A stretch of DNA of 62,000 nucleotides from Symbiodinium natans (lineage: Eukaryota > Sar > Dinophyceae > Suessiales > Symbiodiniaceae): contig CAJNDS010000297.1 in NCBI GenBank assembly GCA_905221605.1, positions 17,501 through 79,500 on the forward strand, read 5' to 3'. The position numbers were made by a program, and so were the translations under genes. Position 1 is the first letter of the stretch. Every line of letters begins with the position of its first letter. Below the pieces are notes generated by a model, which searched no databases, was not told the origin of the DNA, and was given only the letters and a program-made list of their open reading frames with translations. Below are positions 10,753 through 20,929 of this stretch, piece by piece.

Positions 10753-12167
10753 GTCCCTGGTTATGGGGCCGCGGCCGAGCCAACAGCAGGAGCCTCGGCA
10801 CCAGCGGCAGCGGAGGAGGCCGCTTGGTCCCAGAAAGCATTGCTTGAGCGGAAGGCATTGGCATCTGGGAGTTCTACCTTGCAGGTTCGTGGGGCTATGG
10901 TAACTAGACTTCTTAACCCTGTTTAGGGTACTTATAACCATCATATACTGCCCATGAAACTCCAAGTACCTTGTATATTGCCGGTTTGATAGTTGGGACA
11001 TTGTCCGCCAAAGCCCCCAAACCAGCTTGCAATGCGATTTTGCCCCGGCATGGCACTACATATATATGCATATTTAAACTTGTTCGATGCGCACCCTTCC
11101 CCAACTCCGGACACTGCTTCCGAGGATCCTGCAGAGGCACAAGCTTCTGCAAGCCTTTCTCGCCTCATCGAAGTTCTCCCAAAGGCCGGCGAGTTGAACT
11201 CGTTTCTCGCTGATGATCTCGGGAAGCTTGAGCCGGGGACGGAAGCAGATGTCCCGGTTCAAGCATTGCGCTGGACGCACGATGGCATCAATGCCCAGCT
11301 TGCATTTGGAGATGACCACGAGCACGCGGATGAGTCGATCTTCAAAATGTTTGAGCAGCTCTTCCGGGGCAGGCTTACACCCCTAGACATCACGAAGGAA
11401 GATCCCCTTCCGGCATTTTTACATCAAGGCCCTGACGGTCATCTGGGTCTGTACTCACGCCGAAACCGCCGACTGACAGCTTTCCTCATGTATCAAGCGC
11501 TGCGCCGGGACGAGTTGCTGATGGTGCGTGTCCTTGTTTGTTCTCCAGATGCTTAGGGATACTTGGGAATAATGTTTAGTTTGTGTGCACTTTTACTTCC
11601 GAAAAGAAACAGCTAGAAATAGGAGCTTTTGCTAGGGTTCCAAGTTCAGTGTAGGATGATCCTGCATGGCGCAGAGAGTGGCAGAAGAGCTACGATGGGT
11701 CCAACGGCTTGTCCATACGGCCGCACGAAGGAAAAGGAGCTTGCCATCGCAGGTGTCCCCTTTTCCGCGGGAGCCTAGCTTTTCCATGGTGCTTTCTTTC
11801 ATGTGAAATGCTTTCTTCGCTCAAGACCGTTGGGTTGCAACCTCCGTAGGTCATATTGCTTAGCGAAAATTCCCTGCGTTGCTCTACGCCAGTAAGGACC
11901 TACCACCACTTCAGCCATGTCTTGCGGCACGCCCGCAGCAGAGGGTACTCCGAGCCGGTGCAGGGTGCCCTCAACCTCCTGGCAGAGCAGCTCAGGAATC
12001 GACCCTCGGCCTACCAGAATGACGAAGAGTCCGTCACCTTTGCAAGCGTGCAGGGCGCCCTGGGCCCTCGAGAATCACGAGTCGCAGAGGGCCGTGGGAA
12101 AGGCAGACGAAGCTACCAAGGCTGGCAGAACAAAGGCCACAAGGGTGGAGGCAAAGGGCGGCGCTGA
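10753..12167 (+). CDS. Multi-exon protein with NRR motif (ParB-like domain?) and basic tail
   Basis: Coding blocks are 11032-11523, 11655-11752 and 11897-12167. A likely 5' exon is 10753-10884 (Ala-rich, after AAAG, ending CAG|GTTCGT), joining phase 0 to 10993. ELLM|GTGCGT joins GTAG|GATGATCCT in phase. CGCAG|GTGTCC joins GTAAG|GACC in phase, giving 286 aa from the 11032 ATG. Residues about 79-87 (LRWTHDGIN) and 140-150 (YSRRNRRLTAF, N145-R147) resemble the 'S/TxDxI ... NRRL' pattern I associate with a ParB/sulfiredoxin-like nucleotide-binding fold; exon 2 has WREWQKSYDGSNGLSIRP. The C-terminus is Gly/Lys/Arg-rich (KGHKGGGKGRR), a plausible RNA-binding tail. Family assignment is inference; the splice-phase agreement is seen. 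Confidence 0.6.
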
Positions 12168-12282
12168 TCAGAAAATTGGTACCCCTCAACCCAAGCCGCA
12201 AGCGCCCGGAATGCCTAAACCCCTCAGGCCCTTAGCCCTGCAACCGGACTCCGAAAGCCACGAAGTCCGACACGGAACCAAG

Positions 12283-12378
12283 GTTCGAGATCCCACCGCC
12301 TACATCCTCGCAGCCGTGCGCAAAGGCACGGGAAACCGCAGGGACGGCCCAAGCGGGCTTTGTGAGGGGTTTGGGCGC
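12283..12378 (+). CDS. Exon-like island with DPTAY motif
   Basis: After CCAAG the frame reads VRDPTAYILAAVRKGTGN. A related VRDPNSYVVKAAHA occurs at 28746-28790, so this is a motif shared by two islands. The frame is open to about 12597. Could be an alternative 3' exon of the gene upstream. Confidence 0.3.
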
Positions 12379-12829
12379 AGGGCTACAGGGCTACAGGCAG
12401 AAGGGTATCGTTGCTGCACGGCTAAGTCACACAAGCGCATCGCAATAAGCGGTTTCTTTGCCTGGAACAGCTGGCCCGGTGTTTTGCAACTCTTTTCCAG
12501 GCAGAGGCACGCCGAAGAACGCCTCGGGCCAAGCGGAAGGGACAGGGCGCAGTCGGCATTCATCACCAGTAGGGCACAGAGAGACCGCGGAACTTGAACC
12601 CTGCACAAGCACCTTCTTCAGAGATAGCAAAAGCTAGGTGCTAGCCCTCGTTGAGCAAGATCAACTGCAGCTGAGAGCTTTCTGTAGAAGTGGGCCCCTA
12701 AACTCCTGAACATGCTGTGAGCCCTGCACAAAAAGCCCTCCGCTTATCCTAAACCCCGAAAGTACGACCCAACACCCTCACGCTCAAGCGCCAGGTTCCG
12801 CCTCATACGAGCAGCAGCGCTTGATCTCT

Positions 12830-12925
12830 CTAGGGGTAGTTTCATGGCCCTTACTCAGGGCATATAAGGGGTACATAAGGGGTCCCCTTCCATTGCCCAT
12901 TTTAAAAGACCATGTAACTACCCAA
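12830..12925. mobile_element. Short element, family I
   Basis: CTAGGGGTAGTTTCATGGCC ... GACCATGTAACTACCC, partial inverted ends. Other copies at 26562-26640 and 28852-29000. Confidence 0.55.
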
Positions 12926-12960
12926 AGAACCTCAAAATAATGAGCCCCACAGCCTGCCTT

Positions 12961-13782
12961 TCACATCATCGCGCGCGTTTTGTGTCTGAGGCGAGGCGGC
13001 AGCCCGGGGGCAAGCAGGTGATGAAGCTTCATCTCAAGGCGAGGGAGGAGGTTTTGGAGTTTTGGGGATTTCGGACCGACTGCATCTCTGTGGTGCTTTA
13101 CTGTAACGTTAGATCCTTAGCCTTTTTGGGTTTATTGGGTTTCTTAAGAAGGCAGCTAAAAATTAAATTTATAGCTACCCTGCTAAGTGCAGCTAAGGCA
13201 TCGTAGCTTGTTTGAGGGCTTTAGCACGCACTGAGTTTGGCAGATTTGTCCTTAACAAGCACGTGCTCCTGCATGTCCGTCGTATGGTCGCGGCTTTCGT
13301 GAAGGGTGATGGTGCACATAGGACGAGTCCGTCATGAGGTTTCAGAGGCGTATCAGATGCGTCAGACGGAAATTTGTGGAGCTGGCAGCAGGCAAGTGTT
13401 CCTTGAACCCAAACCCTACCACTAGACCCTAACAGGCAAGCAATCCTTGCAGCGATTCTCAGCCGTTGTTCAGGTGCCAGAGCTTGGGCGTACGAAACTG
13501 ATTTTGTTTCCGTATGATGTTAAACCGGCTTCTGAAGGAAATTCAAGTCACCGTAAGAAGCATACGAAGTTCTTGTCCACCGAACCCTTATGGTAACTTC
13601 ATGAATTTAAGGTCCTTCACCCCAAGCCCTATACCCTAAGAACGTTCCGTCCCCTGGCCTCCTGATCCTGTCTGCTGCAGGAGAACCGAAGCAGTAGCAG
13701 TAGCAGCTTCGACCCATCGCTGGTCGAGAAGGCCTCCTGGAAGCTGGCATATAGGCGTCATGTCCCGGAGAGTGATGTTTAG
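12961..13782 (+). CDS. Spliced gene of unknown function with element and telomere-like introns
   Basis: Islands in order: about 12961-13106 (ARFVSEARRQPGGKQVMKLH...), a family K element, about 13230-13320 (FVLNKHVLLHVRRMVAAF), about 13360-13394 (RRKFVELAAG), then 13436-13596 (KQSLQRFSAVVQVPELGR...), then 13681-13782 after TCTGCTGCAG (SSSSSSFDPSLVEKASWK). A 44-nt GC-AG intron (about 13392-13435) has CAGGCAAG at both ends. The last stop is provided by a TTTAG of the following repeat, or that GTTTAG is a donor. The link between islands is inferred. Confidence 0.35.
13115..13197. mobile_element. Short element, family K
   Basis: Nearly identical (about 90%) to 30004-30090. Both read LAFLGLLGFLRRQ and IATLLSAAK in one frame. 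Confidence 0.6.
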
Positions 13783-13950
13783 GGCTTAGGGTTGAGGGTT
13801 TGGGGTTTAGGGTTTTAGGGTTTTAGGGTTTAGGGTTCGAATGCCTGTGAGAGAGAGAGAGAGAGAGGGTTTAGGGTTTAGGGTTTTAGGGTTTTAGGGT
13901 TTAGGGTTTAGGGTTTTAGGGTTTTAGGGTTTTAGGGTTTAGGGTTTAGG
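13783..13950. repeat. TTTAGGG/TTTTAGGG array with (GA)n
   Basis: Mixed 7- and 8-bp units with a short GAGAGA run at 13853-13867. Confidence 0.9.
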
Positions 13951-14374
13951 GCTACTCCCGGGAGTCGCGTCTCTGGAGGGGCCAACCTGACGTGATTCCC
14001 TACAAAGGGAGCCTCACAGTGTCAAGTGTTGCAATCCAAGCACCTTACTTGAGTAGTATTCCTTGAATCCGTATGTGGTTTAAGGAATCTTCTTTAATTG
14101 AGGGGTACTGGAGTTTTCGGGTGTGTCCGGACGACCCAAAGCCATGAACCCTACCCAGAAACCCCCCCGAACCACACGAAGCTAAAGCCCCGAAGCCCTC
14201 TTCGAAACCCTTTCCAAGCCCTGCAACTCCAGAAAAACCAGGCCCGAACCCCAAAGCCCTTTCCAGCGCCCCCCTGAACCCTGAACCCTGAACCCTAAAC
14301 CCTAAACCCTAAACCCTAAACCCTAAACCCTAAACCCTAAACCTAAACCCCAAACCCAGAGGTCCGGAAGCGAA
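13951..14374. other. Degenerate family A remnant and telomere repeats
   Basis: TATTCCTTGAATC...TTTAAGGAATCTTCTTTAATT near 14050-14100 resembles half a family A element. CCCTAAA array at about 14286-14345. Confidence 0.45.
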
Positions 14375-14409
14375 TAGCATGGCTGAACTCCAAGGGTGGC
14401 GGCCGCCTC

Positions 14410-14620
14410 AGCTGACGTTAAAGGGCTCCAAGTGCATGCCCGCCCCCTCCGCTTGCTCCGCCCGCTCCGTCCCGCTCCGCCTACTCCCCCCCCCTAACCC
14501 CCCACCATTGGCCCATGGTCCCACTCGACCCCCATGGCTGCCATGGACATGCCTCATATGGCTCCTGCCCACTCGGCTTTTCAGCTGACTTTAAAGGGCC
14601 CAGTCCATGCCCGCCCTCCG
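14410..14620. repeat. Duplicated 45-bp GC-rich segment
   Basis: CAGCTGAC(G/T)TTAAAGGGC...CATGCCCGCC occurs near 14412-14455 and 14583-14625, separated by C-rich sequence. No preferred reading frame. Confidence 0.6.
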
Positions 14621-14927
14621 CTCCGCCCCGGGGGGGGGGCGGGGGGGGCACCCAAATCGCTGCAACGAACGGCGGGCAGTCTCTCTCACACGCAACCACG
14701 AAAGTTCCTTTGCGCTTCGTTTCGTAGTCCAATGTTTGGCTTTGGGGGGGGGGGGCTTCAGGGTACTTTTAGGAGCGGCTTTAAGCGTGGGATCGTTTGG
14801 GGGTTGGGAGGGGAGATTCAGGTGTGGGGCTTTAGGTTTAGAGTCTAGGGTCAAGCACGGGCTTGTGTGGGGTTCCTTAGAGGATTTCGTAATTCAATTC
14901 AATGGGCTGGCGTCTCTTTGAGAATAG

Positions 14928-15273
14928 GTTCGGGCTGAGCTCCAAGTGAACCGGAGATTTCCTACGGGTCGTCAAACCCTGAATGAAGCCCCAGGTGAGG
15001 AGTCGCCTTGATGTGCGCACTGGAGCCCTGTGCTACCCTTCTTCCCCTTGTTTGGGGGGCGGGGGGAGGGGAGGAAGATGGTCAGTTCGCTCAATTATGG
15101 TTTTTTTTGGGTTACCATGATAAGGCAGCGCCTAATAATTCGGGTACCTTTGCATCATGTTGAGAACTGGACATATGGTTACCGGGCTACCAAGACTGTT
15201 GGCACGCCCCAAAAGAGGCCTCAACGACAAGCTGAGCTTCGAGGTTGCCTTTTGGCTGCCAATCGGTGCTGCG
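14928..15273 (+). CDS. Two exon-like islands split by a family G-like element
   Basis: Island 14928-14994 (after GAATAG, ending CCCCAG|GTGAGG) reads VRAELQVNRRFPTGRQTLN. Island about 15195-15273 follows GGGCTACCAAG, the family G right end, and ends GCG|GTGAGG. Two frames of the second island look coding and neither joins the first cleanly, so the model is unresolved. Confidence 0.25.
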
Positions 15274-15544
15274 GTGAGGTTTTAGGTTTTAAGGTTTTAG
15301 GGTTTAGGGTTTAGGGTTAGGGTTTAGGGTCTAGGGTTCACGGTTTAGGGTTGAGTGTCTGCTTGCTGACCAGTCACACATATCAACTCAAACCGTTGAA
15401 ATATTTAAGATTAGCTGGGTTGCAGTTGTTGTGTTTGTTTGTTATGGGTGTGATTGAATTCTAGTGCTCACTTCTCTACTTTTTGGAATTGCAATAATAA
15501 TGAATTTTAGACTAGTTCTCTACTAAAACCAGCGAGTGAGTCCC
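15274..15544. other. Telomere patch and AT-rich non-coding block
   Basis: TTTAGGG repeats at 15290-15350, then about 180 bp of AT-rich sequence unlike the surroundings and without coding signs. Confidence 0.4.
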
Positions 15545-15625
15545 ATGATGCTTCAAGTATACGCCAGAGTTGAGGGCGACACGCGGCTTCCAGAAGGTTC
15601 GTGGCTTCAACCGAAAGAACTCTGA
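15545..15625 (+). CDS. Exon-like island
   Basis: ATG to TGA, reads MMLQVYARVEGDTRLPEGSW. No splice evidence at the 5' side. A diverged family D left end begins near 15706. Confidence 0.2.
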   Translation: MMLQVYARVEGDTRLPEGSWLQPKEL

Positions 15626-16100
15626 AGTCAAATCTTCTTGTAGGCGTTCCACACACACACACACGAAGCTTTCCGCAACCTTAGCATCTTATTCCACGAG
15701 ATATGGGGGGTTTCCAGAATTAGGGGTACCATATGGGTTTCGGTGGACAACACTCGGGGTCGGGCCTCAGGTGCTGAAAGCCTGGAGGATCTGGGGGGGT
15801 TCAGGCCTATCTTACCTACGGTTAGGGTTCTTGGGCTTTAGGGTGCCGCGAAGTGGCGACTCTCGCCCTGCAGTCATAGGCACTGTGGTGTGGGGGTGGG
15901 CTGGGCAGAAAGGGCAGCAGTCGAGCCCCTTGTGAAAAGGGTTTAGGGTCATTGAATCCCAGCCGCTGCATCCTCATAACTTGAGAGCCGAGTAGCCCCC
16001 GCACAGTTACACCTGCAACCCTCCCACCAGAGACGAAGTGGAACGCCCCAGTGACCATACCCTCATTTTTTGGGCTTGGGCCTCCTTCTCTCCTTTTCAG

Positions 16101-16415
16101 TTGCAGATCAGGTGAAAATAACAGATGCCCTTTCTCTCCTGGTTTTCTGGATGATTTTTCTCGCAACCTTCAACCCTATAATCCAGTCCTCAGCCCTCGA
16201 AGTTGTTACCTTGCAGTGTGGCTGGTGGCATGTTGCCCGTATGCGGAAGAGCAGGTGTTCATTGTTTTGGGGGGGCTGGGTACATAACCAAGGAGGGGGG
16301 GTGTACTCTTGGGTCTCGTCTTTTTTCGCTCTCTCTGTGGAAGCCCACAATTGCCTATGAGGTCGGGGAGCTGCTCTTGCGGTCAGGGCCGATTGGGGAG
16401 GCCCAAGCTGGATGA
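16101..16415 (+). CDS. Membrane-protein 3' exons
   Basis: An exon from 16101 after CTCCTTTTCAG encodes VADQVKITDALSLLVFWMIF..., a clear hydrophobic helix, and ends near 16214 at GTGTGG. A last exon (about 16340-16415) reads KPTIAYEVGELLLRSGPIGE and stops at TGA. A minus-strand 114-codon frame overlaps the first exon. Family unknown. Confidence 0.4.
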
Positions 16416-16455
16416 CTCCGGGTTTTCTACTTTACTTTTTTTGATTTTACTTATA

Positions 16456-16534
16456 CATATATATATATATATATATACATACCTATGTATATATATATAT
16501 ATATATATATTGTTTTTTTGTTTTTTCTCTTCTC

Positions 16535-16565
<31 letters not shown>

Positions 16566-16570
16566 GGGGG
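16456..16570. repeat. (AT)n microsatellite and poly-G tract
   Basis: Two (AT)n runs, poly-T, then more than 25 consecutive G. Confidence 0.95.
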
Positions 16571-16691
16571 GCTTTAGGGGTTTTAGGGATTTAGGGTACA
16601 TAATAATCTGACTCCTGGTTTTAGCGGGGTTTTGAGGGGCCTTGGGGTTTTCGGAGGTTTAGGGTTTAGGGTTTGGGCTGAAGGGTTTAGG

Positions 16692-16919
16692 GTTTACAAG
16701 CGCGATGAGCCACTAGACCTGATCTGTTCTGTTTACAGCAGGGTAGGGTGTAGGGGATTTAGGGTTTCAGGACTAACTGGTCAGGCTTTATGGTGGCCTT
16801 GTCGAATTCCGGGGTGCCAGAACGGACCCGTAATTGTGAGCAAGTCCCCCACGCAGCAGCTTCCGCAGATTATGAAGATCTTCAAGACCTTGGAAGAGAA
16901 CGCCTCCGAGGCCGTTTAG
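16692..16919 (+). CDS. Exon-like islands, PWWP-like sequence?
   Basis: First part reads KRDEPLDLICSVYS; the second (about 16777-16919) reads GQALWWPCRIPGC... and ends KIFKTLEENASEAV before GTTTAG. 'WWPC' after a 'DLxxxxY' stretch faintly recalls PWWP domains; that is speculation. The terminal TAG is the first telomere-like repeat unit. Confidence 0.3.
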   Translation, partial: VYKRDEPLDLICSVYSRVGCRGFRVSGLTGQALWWPCRIPGCQNGPVIVSKSPTQQLPQIMKIFKTLEENASEAV

Positions 16920-17010
16920 GGTTTAGGGTTTAGGGCCGTTTAGGGTTTAGGGCCGTTTAGGGTTTAGGGTTTAGGGTTTAAGGTTTGGGGGGGGGGGGGG
17001 GGGGGGGGGG
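16913..17010. repeat. GGCCGTTTAGGG repeats and poly-G
   Basis: GGCCGTTTAGGG occurs three times at the junction between the coding island and the telomere patch, then more than 20 G. Confidence 0.85.
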
Positions 17011-17166
17011 CCAAGTTGAGGGTTGAGGCTTTGAGGTCGTTTGGGAAGTGCAGGGTTTCGGGTTTAGGGTGGTGTAGGGTTTTGGGAGATTATCTCTTCA
17101 AACCCCATCACCTTCCATGTCTTCCTAAGTGGCGGGAGGAGAAAAGGGGGGGGGGGGGTTTTGAAT

Positions 17167-17358
17167 TCGGATGCGGAGCTGTTTACGTACTTACTGAGCC
17201 AGTCGATAAACCTTAAACTTTGTGGGCTTCCTGATTTTGTAGGAATCATACAGGTTAACCTTCATAGTCCTCGGTTGTTGGAGGAGTAGGTAGGCTTTCG
17301 TTCTTAGAAAAGGAACCGACAAGGGATATCAAGAAAAAGAAAGGAAAACCAACCAACA
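17167..17358 (+). CDS. Exon-like islands around a family M element
   Basis: Island about 17163-17250 reads NSDAELFTYLLSQSIN... and runs to ATACAG|GTTAAC. The 3' part is shared with family M (17206-17285). Island 17307-17358 after TTCTTAG reads EKEPTRDIKKKKGKPTN. It is followed at once by the telomere array. Confidence 0.3.
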
Positions 17359-17359
17359 G

Positions 17360-17500
17360 CCCTAAACCCTAAACCCTAAACCCTAAACCCTAAACCCTAA
17401 ACCCTAAACCCTAAACCCTAAACCCTAAACCCTAAACCCTAAACCCTAAACCCTAAACCCTAAACCCTAAACCCTAAACCCTAAACCCTAAACCCTAAAC
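17360..17500. repeat. Perfect (CCCTAAA)20 array
   Basis: About 141 bp of uninterrupted CCCTAAA, one of the longest arrays in the window. Confidence 0.97.
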
Positions 17501-17871
17501 CGTCCCGACTAGAGGTCCGGCACCCCAACAAATACATTGCCTCCGCTGCTCGACGCCCTAGCCTTGGCCTGCGCGACTTAGGGTTTTGGGCTCAGGGCTT
17601 TAGGGTTTGGGGTTTGGGGTTTAGGGTTTAGGGTTTAGGGTTTAGGGGTTAGGGTTTAGGGTTTAGGGTTTAGGGTTTGAGTTTAGGGTTTTGCGCCGAG
17701 GGCTTTGGGTTGAGGGTTTTGGGCTTGGGGCTTTAGTGCTTGTGGGGTTTAGGGTTTATTGGGCTTTAGTGCTTTAGCACTTTGGGGCTTGGAGTTTCTG
17801 CAAGTGATCATTCCCTTGACCCCGTATCAGGTAGGGAGTCGCAGTTCCGGGTTCCTTTTTCCCTATGAAAC
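17501..17871. other. Exon-like patch and degenerate telomere sequence
   Basis: Frame near 17505-17580 reads LEVRHPNKYIASAARRPSL. Then TTTAGGG variants (17577-17770) and a short frame SASDHSLDPVS ending at GTAGGG near 17832. Confidence 0.35.
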
Positions 17872-18009
17872 TAAGACCCAGAGTATATGGGCCCTGATTC
17901 CCTTTTTGGGGGTTTGGGTTCCCATATAACCCCCTTTAAAAGGGGTTTGGGTTCGCATATAACCCCCTCTAACACAAGCCCTATTCATTCCTAGTTTACT
18001 CCTGGGTCT
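17872..18009. mobile_element. Short inverted-end element, family F
   Basis: Left end resembles GACCCGGAGTAGGCCCTTAT; right end CCTAGTTTACTCCTGGGTCTAG. An internal direct repeat GGGGGTTTGGGTTC(C/G)CATATAACC is duplicated in this copy. Confidence 0.65.
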
Positions 18010-18146
18010 AGCAAACCTTGGAAGTCGAGGATCCCCCACGAGAAGCTTCACCCCGAAGCACCGCATGGTTTGTGGAGAGTCTGTTTTAGGGTTTAGGGTC
18101 TAGGGTTTAGGGTTTAGGGAAGCACATCCCGGTTGAGGGAGCATTA

Positions 18147-18273
18147 CACGGCAACGTTTGGATGTTCCCCCTTATACTAGCAGTCCTTAGTAGGAGTATG
18201 GTACCCCCTGCCTGTTAAATTATTATAATCCCATTTAAGGACTGTTAGGATAAGGGGGAACGTCCCAACAACA
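18147..18273. mobile_element. Family H element with clear inverted ends
   Basis: GATGTTCCCCCTTATACTAG ... AAGGGGGAACGTCC; the arms pair over about 30 bases. Flanks GCAACGTTT and CCAACAAC suggest a short CAAC-like duplication. Confidence 0.65.
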
Positions 18274-18290
18274 ACCGATAGAAATAAACA

Positions 18291-18593
18291 ATGCCCTGCT
18301 TGCGACTACACTTGTCTGGTTCTGAGTCAAGACAACGGAGCTTCCCCGTAGCCTGCGAAGATTCAACCCGTCAACCCGAAACCCCAAACCCACATACCCG
18401 GCTGTTTAGGAGGGCAAAACGTACAAGGGCTACGCTACCACCAAGAGCCAGTATGTTAGGCCCTTATGAAACCCCAAGCCCCCAAGCCCCCAAGCCCCCA
18501 AGCCCCCAAGCCCCCAACCCCAAACCCCAAACCCCAAACCCCAAACCCCAAACCCCAAACCCCAAACCCCAAACCCCAAACCCTAAACCCTAA
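18291..18593 (+). CDS. Hypothetical ORF running into CCCCAAA repeats
   Basis: ATG followed by about 60 codons of balanced sequence (MPCLRLHLSGSESRQRSF...), then Pro-rich translation of CCCCAAG and CCCCAAA repeats, which is an artefact. Only the N-terminal 60 codons could be real. Confidence 0.2.
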   Translation: MPCLRLHLSGSESRQRSFPVACEDSTRQPETPNPHTRLFRRAKRTRATLPPRASMLGPYETPSPQAPKPPSPQAPNPKPQTPNPKPQTPNPKPQTPNPKP

Positions 18594-19440
18594 ACCCTGA
18601 ACCCCCAAACCCTAAACCCTAAACCCTCAACCCTAAACCCTACAAGCCCAAGGCCTCCAAGAAGAGGGCGTGGCCCCTGAGCCCATGAGCTCGGCGAACC
18701 GGCGCATCGCGGCGAACGCACCACCCAAGGACGAGGGTTCAGGGTTCAGGGTTCAGGGTTGGGGGTTTAGGGTTTAGGGTTTAGGGTTTAGGGTTTAGGG
18801 TTTAGGGTTTAATTAGGGTTCAAGGTTCAGCGTTCAATGCTCAGGGCTCAGGGTTTAGGGTTTAGGGTGGAATGTAGTATCGGATTCAAGAGGGTAGAAG
18901 TGAGTATGTCAGAGTTGGGGGGGGGGGGGGGGGCTTAGCAAGACAGAGCTGTGTTATGGGCTTAGCGGGTTTTCAACACGGCAGGTTCAGGGTGACCAGT
19001 GGCAACAGCTGGTTTTGCGAGTACTGCTCAAGCTCGGTAGAATCAAACTTTCTTTTCCAAGTCCATCATGTGAGCATTGTGTTTTTGTAAATGTGGGGGG
19101 GGGGGGGGGGCCCGCTCCACCCCAACCCCCAGCGCGAGCATTGTGTTTGCAAATGGGGAAGCTGCGCAAGCTTGCTTCAAAGCAATGAACCTTTGATGCA
19201 GCCTGCGTTTGCAAATGCCCTGCGTTGCTTTGCGTGCAAGCTTGCTTGAAGCACATGACTCCTCACCGAACCCCTCATGCGAGTGTTGCATTGGAGGGGG
19301 GGGCGGGGGGGCACCCCTCCCCAAACCCCCCCGCTGCTGTGCGTCCAAACCCATCATGAGCATGGTGTTTGCGAATGCCCCCTGCCCCCCCCCCAACCCC
19401 CCTGGCTTTCTTATGCCACGCAAGCCTGTTTCAAAGCAAA
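18594..19440. repeat. Telomere arrays and a degenerate ~110-150 bp local repeat
   Basis: CCCTAAA (to 18650), TTTAGGG (18741-18815) and poly-G. From about 19060 to 19400 a unit containing GAGCATTGTGTTTGCAAATG recurs four or five times, often with a poly-G/poly-C run. A short plus frame near 18672-18735 (APEPMSSANRRIAANAPP) is exon-like. Confidence 0.5.
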
Positions 19441-19549
19441 CCCAAAGAGCCCAATAGTGCTTAATTAAGGAATATACCTTAAATCATATTGAGGATCCCT
19501 ATATGATTTAAGGAATATTCCTTAATTAAGCAATATTGGGCTCTTTGGG
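19441..19549. mobile_element. Family A MITE-like element, 109 bp
   Basis: Near-perfect palindrome with ends CCCAAAGAGCCCAATA and TATTGGGCTCTTTGGG, and inner arms TTAATTAAGGAATAT. Flanked by AA on both sides (2-bp target duplication). Confidence 0.85.
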
Positions 19550-20100
19550 AATGAAGCTTTCCTCTCCAAACCCCAGCAGGCGCGTGCGTTTGCAAACGCG
19601 CACTTCCAGGAACACTGCAGCCGTAGCGAGGCTGTCACCCCACCCAATGCCATGTTTCGTAGCCCCCATGTGAAGTAGGGTTTCATATTACTGTTATTGG
19701 TGAGTGTATATAAGGTTCCTTTTAAAACTTGGTGAGTGTATATGCCGGGTGTCCTTTTGGGGGTACAAGAAATATAAACCCTACAATGTGACTCCACAAA
19801 GCTGCCACTGTTAGCCCAAGCGCCTGCACTTTTCACCCTAAACCCGGAAATGCACTCTCCGGTATTTAACAAGTAGAAGTCATGAAACGTGCCGAACATG
19901 GAAATCTTTACGCGGTTCCCTGCTCGCATCGTCCAGAACCGCGGGAGCCGGAAAGAAGCTTGGGGGGGAGGGGAGAAAGATGGAAGAAAAGCCTCAGGGC
20001 GGGAAGAAAGCCCAACCCTTATTCCCTAAACCCTAAACCCTAAACAACCCTAAACCCTAAACCCCCAGTACAGAAAAAAACGCGGGCGGATTTTCCCCCA
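19550..20100. other. No clear gene; minus-strand ORF and short repeats
   Basis: A 135-codon minus frame (19522-19929) partly uses element sequence. TTGGTGAGTGTATAT occurs twice (about 19700 and 19729). Plus frame RIVQNRGSRKEA near 19926-19963. CCCTAAA at 20027-20065. Confidence 0.35.
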
Positions 20101-20101
20101 G

Positions 20102-20155
20102 GACAGCGACTTCCGAGACGAGCCGCTGCACGAGCAGCTGCGGGCCACGAAGCCT
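20102..20155 (+). CDS. Exon-like island after TTTTCCCCCAG
   Basis: Reads DSDFRDEPLHEQLRATKP. Pyrimidine-rich acceptor at its 5' side; TTTGGGG/TTTAGGG repeats follow. Function unknown. Confidence 0.35.
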
Positions 20156-20337
20156 AGGGTTTGGGGTTTTCGGGTTTGGGGTTTAAAGGGTTTGGGGTTT
20201 AGGGTTTGGGGTTTAGGGTTTGGGGTTTGGGGTTTGGGGTTTGGGGTTTGGGGGCTCAGGGTTTGGGGATTTAGGGTTTTCGGGTGAGCGTTTCGGGTTC
20301 AGCATCTCGAGTCCATGCAGTATGAAGCAGAAGCACC
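20156..20337. repeat. TTTGGGG/TTTAGGG variant array
   Basis: Mostly GGGGTTT units (20160-20290). A short frame HLESMQYEAEAP after GGTTCAG lies near 20303-20335. Confidence 0.85.
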
Positions 20338-20500
20338 GATTACAACCTTAAGGGTCCAAGGCACAACCCCTAGAACAGTAGAGACTGTCCTGTGCCCCCA
20401 CTACACTTGGCATTCTTCTGGCTCCTACGACTTTAACCATCTGGGTTTTTTGAAGCAACTACCATAAGGAGCCCAAAAGCTAAACTTTTAGGAGGGGTTC
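20338..20500. mobile_element. Short element with ACCTTAAGGGTCC end
   Basis: ATTACAACCTTAAGGGTCCA also occurs at 42705-42891. Internal sequence is only partly conserved between the two loci. Confidence 0.45.
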
Positions 20501-20929
20501 AGAAGTCAGCCAAGTATCCTTGAACCCTAAACCCTAAACCCTAAACCCTCAGAGGGAGAAGCCACCCCACACGTCACTCCCAGCGCTCCTTGGGGTGGAG
20601 GTTTCGTGCTGTGTGGAACTGACCTCTCTGGGCTGTTGTAGGGTTTTAGGTTTCAGGGTTCAAGGTTTTGAGGGTGCTAGGGTTTTAGGGTTTTAGGGTT
20701 TTAGGGTTTTAGGGTTTTAGGGTTTTAGGGTTTTAGGGTTTTAGGGTTTTAGGGTTTAGGGTTTAGGGTTTAGGCTTCAGGGTTTTCAGGTCCAGGGTTT
20801 AGGGTTTATCGTTTTAGGGTTTAGGGTTTAGGGTGTATAGGGCTTTGCCGATCCCCCCAAGGCCCACATCCAGTGGCTGAACAGGGAGGCGCGCGCCTCT
20901 ACGTGTTCCGAAACTCTAGGAAATATTCA
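20501..20929. repeat. TTTTAGGG array with flanking exon-like frames
   Basis: (TTTTAGGG)n at about 20681-20773. Plus frames near 20548-20637 (EKPPHTSLPALLGVEVS) and 20856-20925 (ADPPKAHIQWLNREARAS) look coding but lack clean splice sites. Confidence 0.5.

Noticed and set aside
13295-13385. Possible hammerhead ribozyme (GGACGAGTCCGTC...GAAA-like stretch)
   Set aside because: The CUGANGA and GAAA core boxes are not in the right order or spacing, and the segment has a protein-like open frame.
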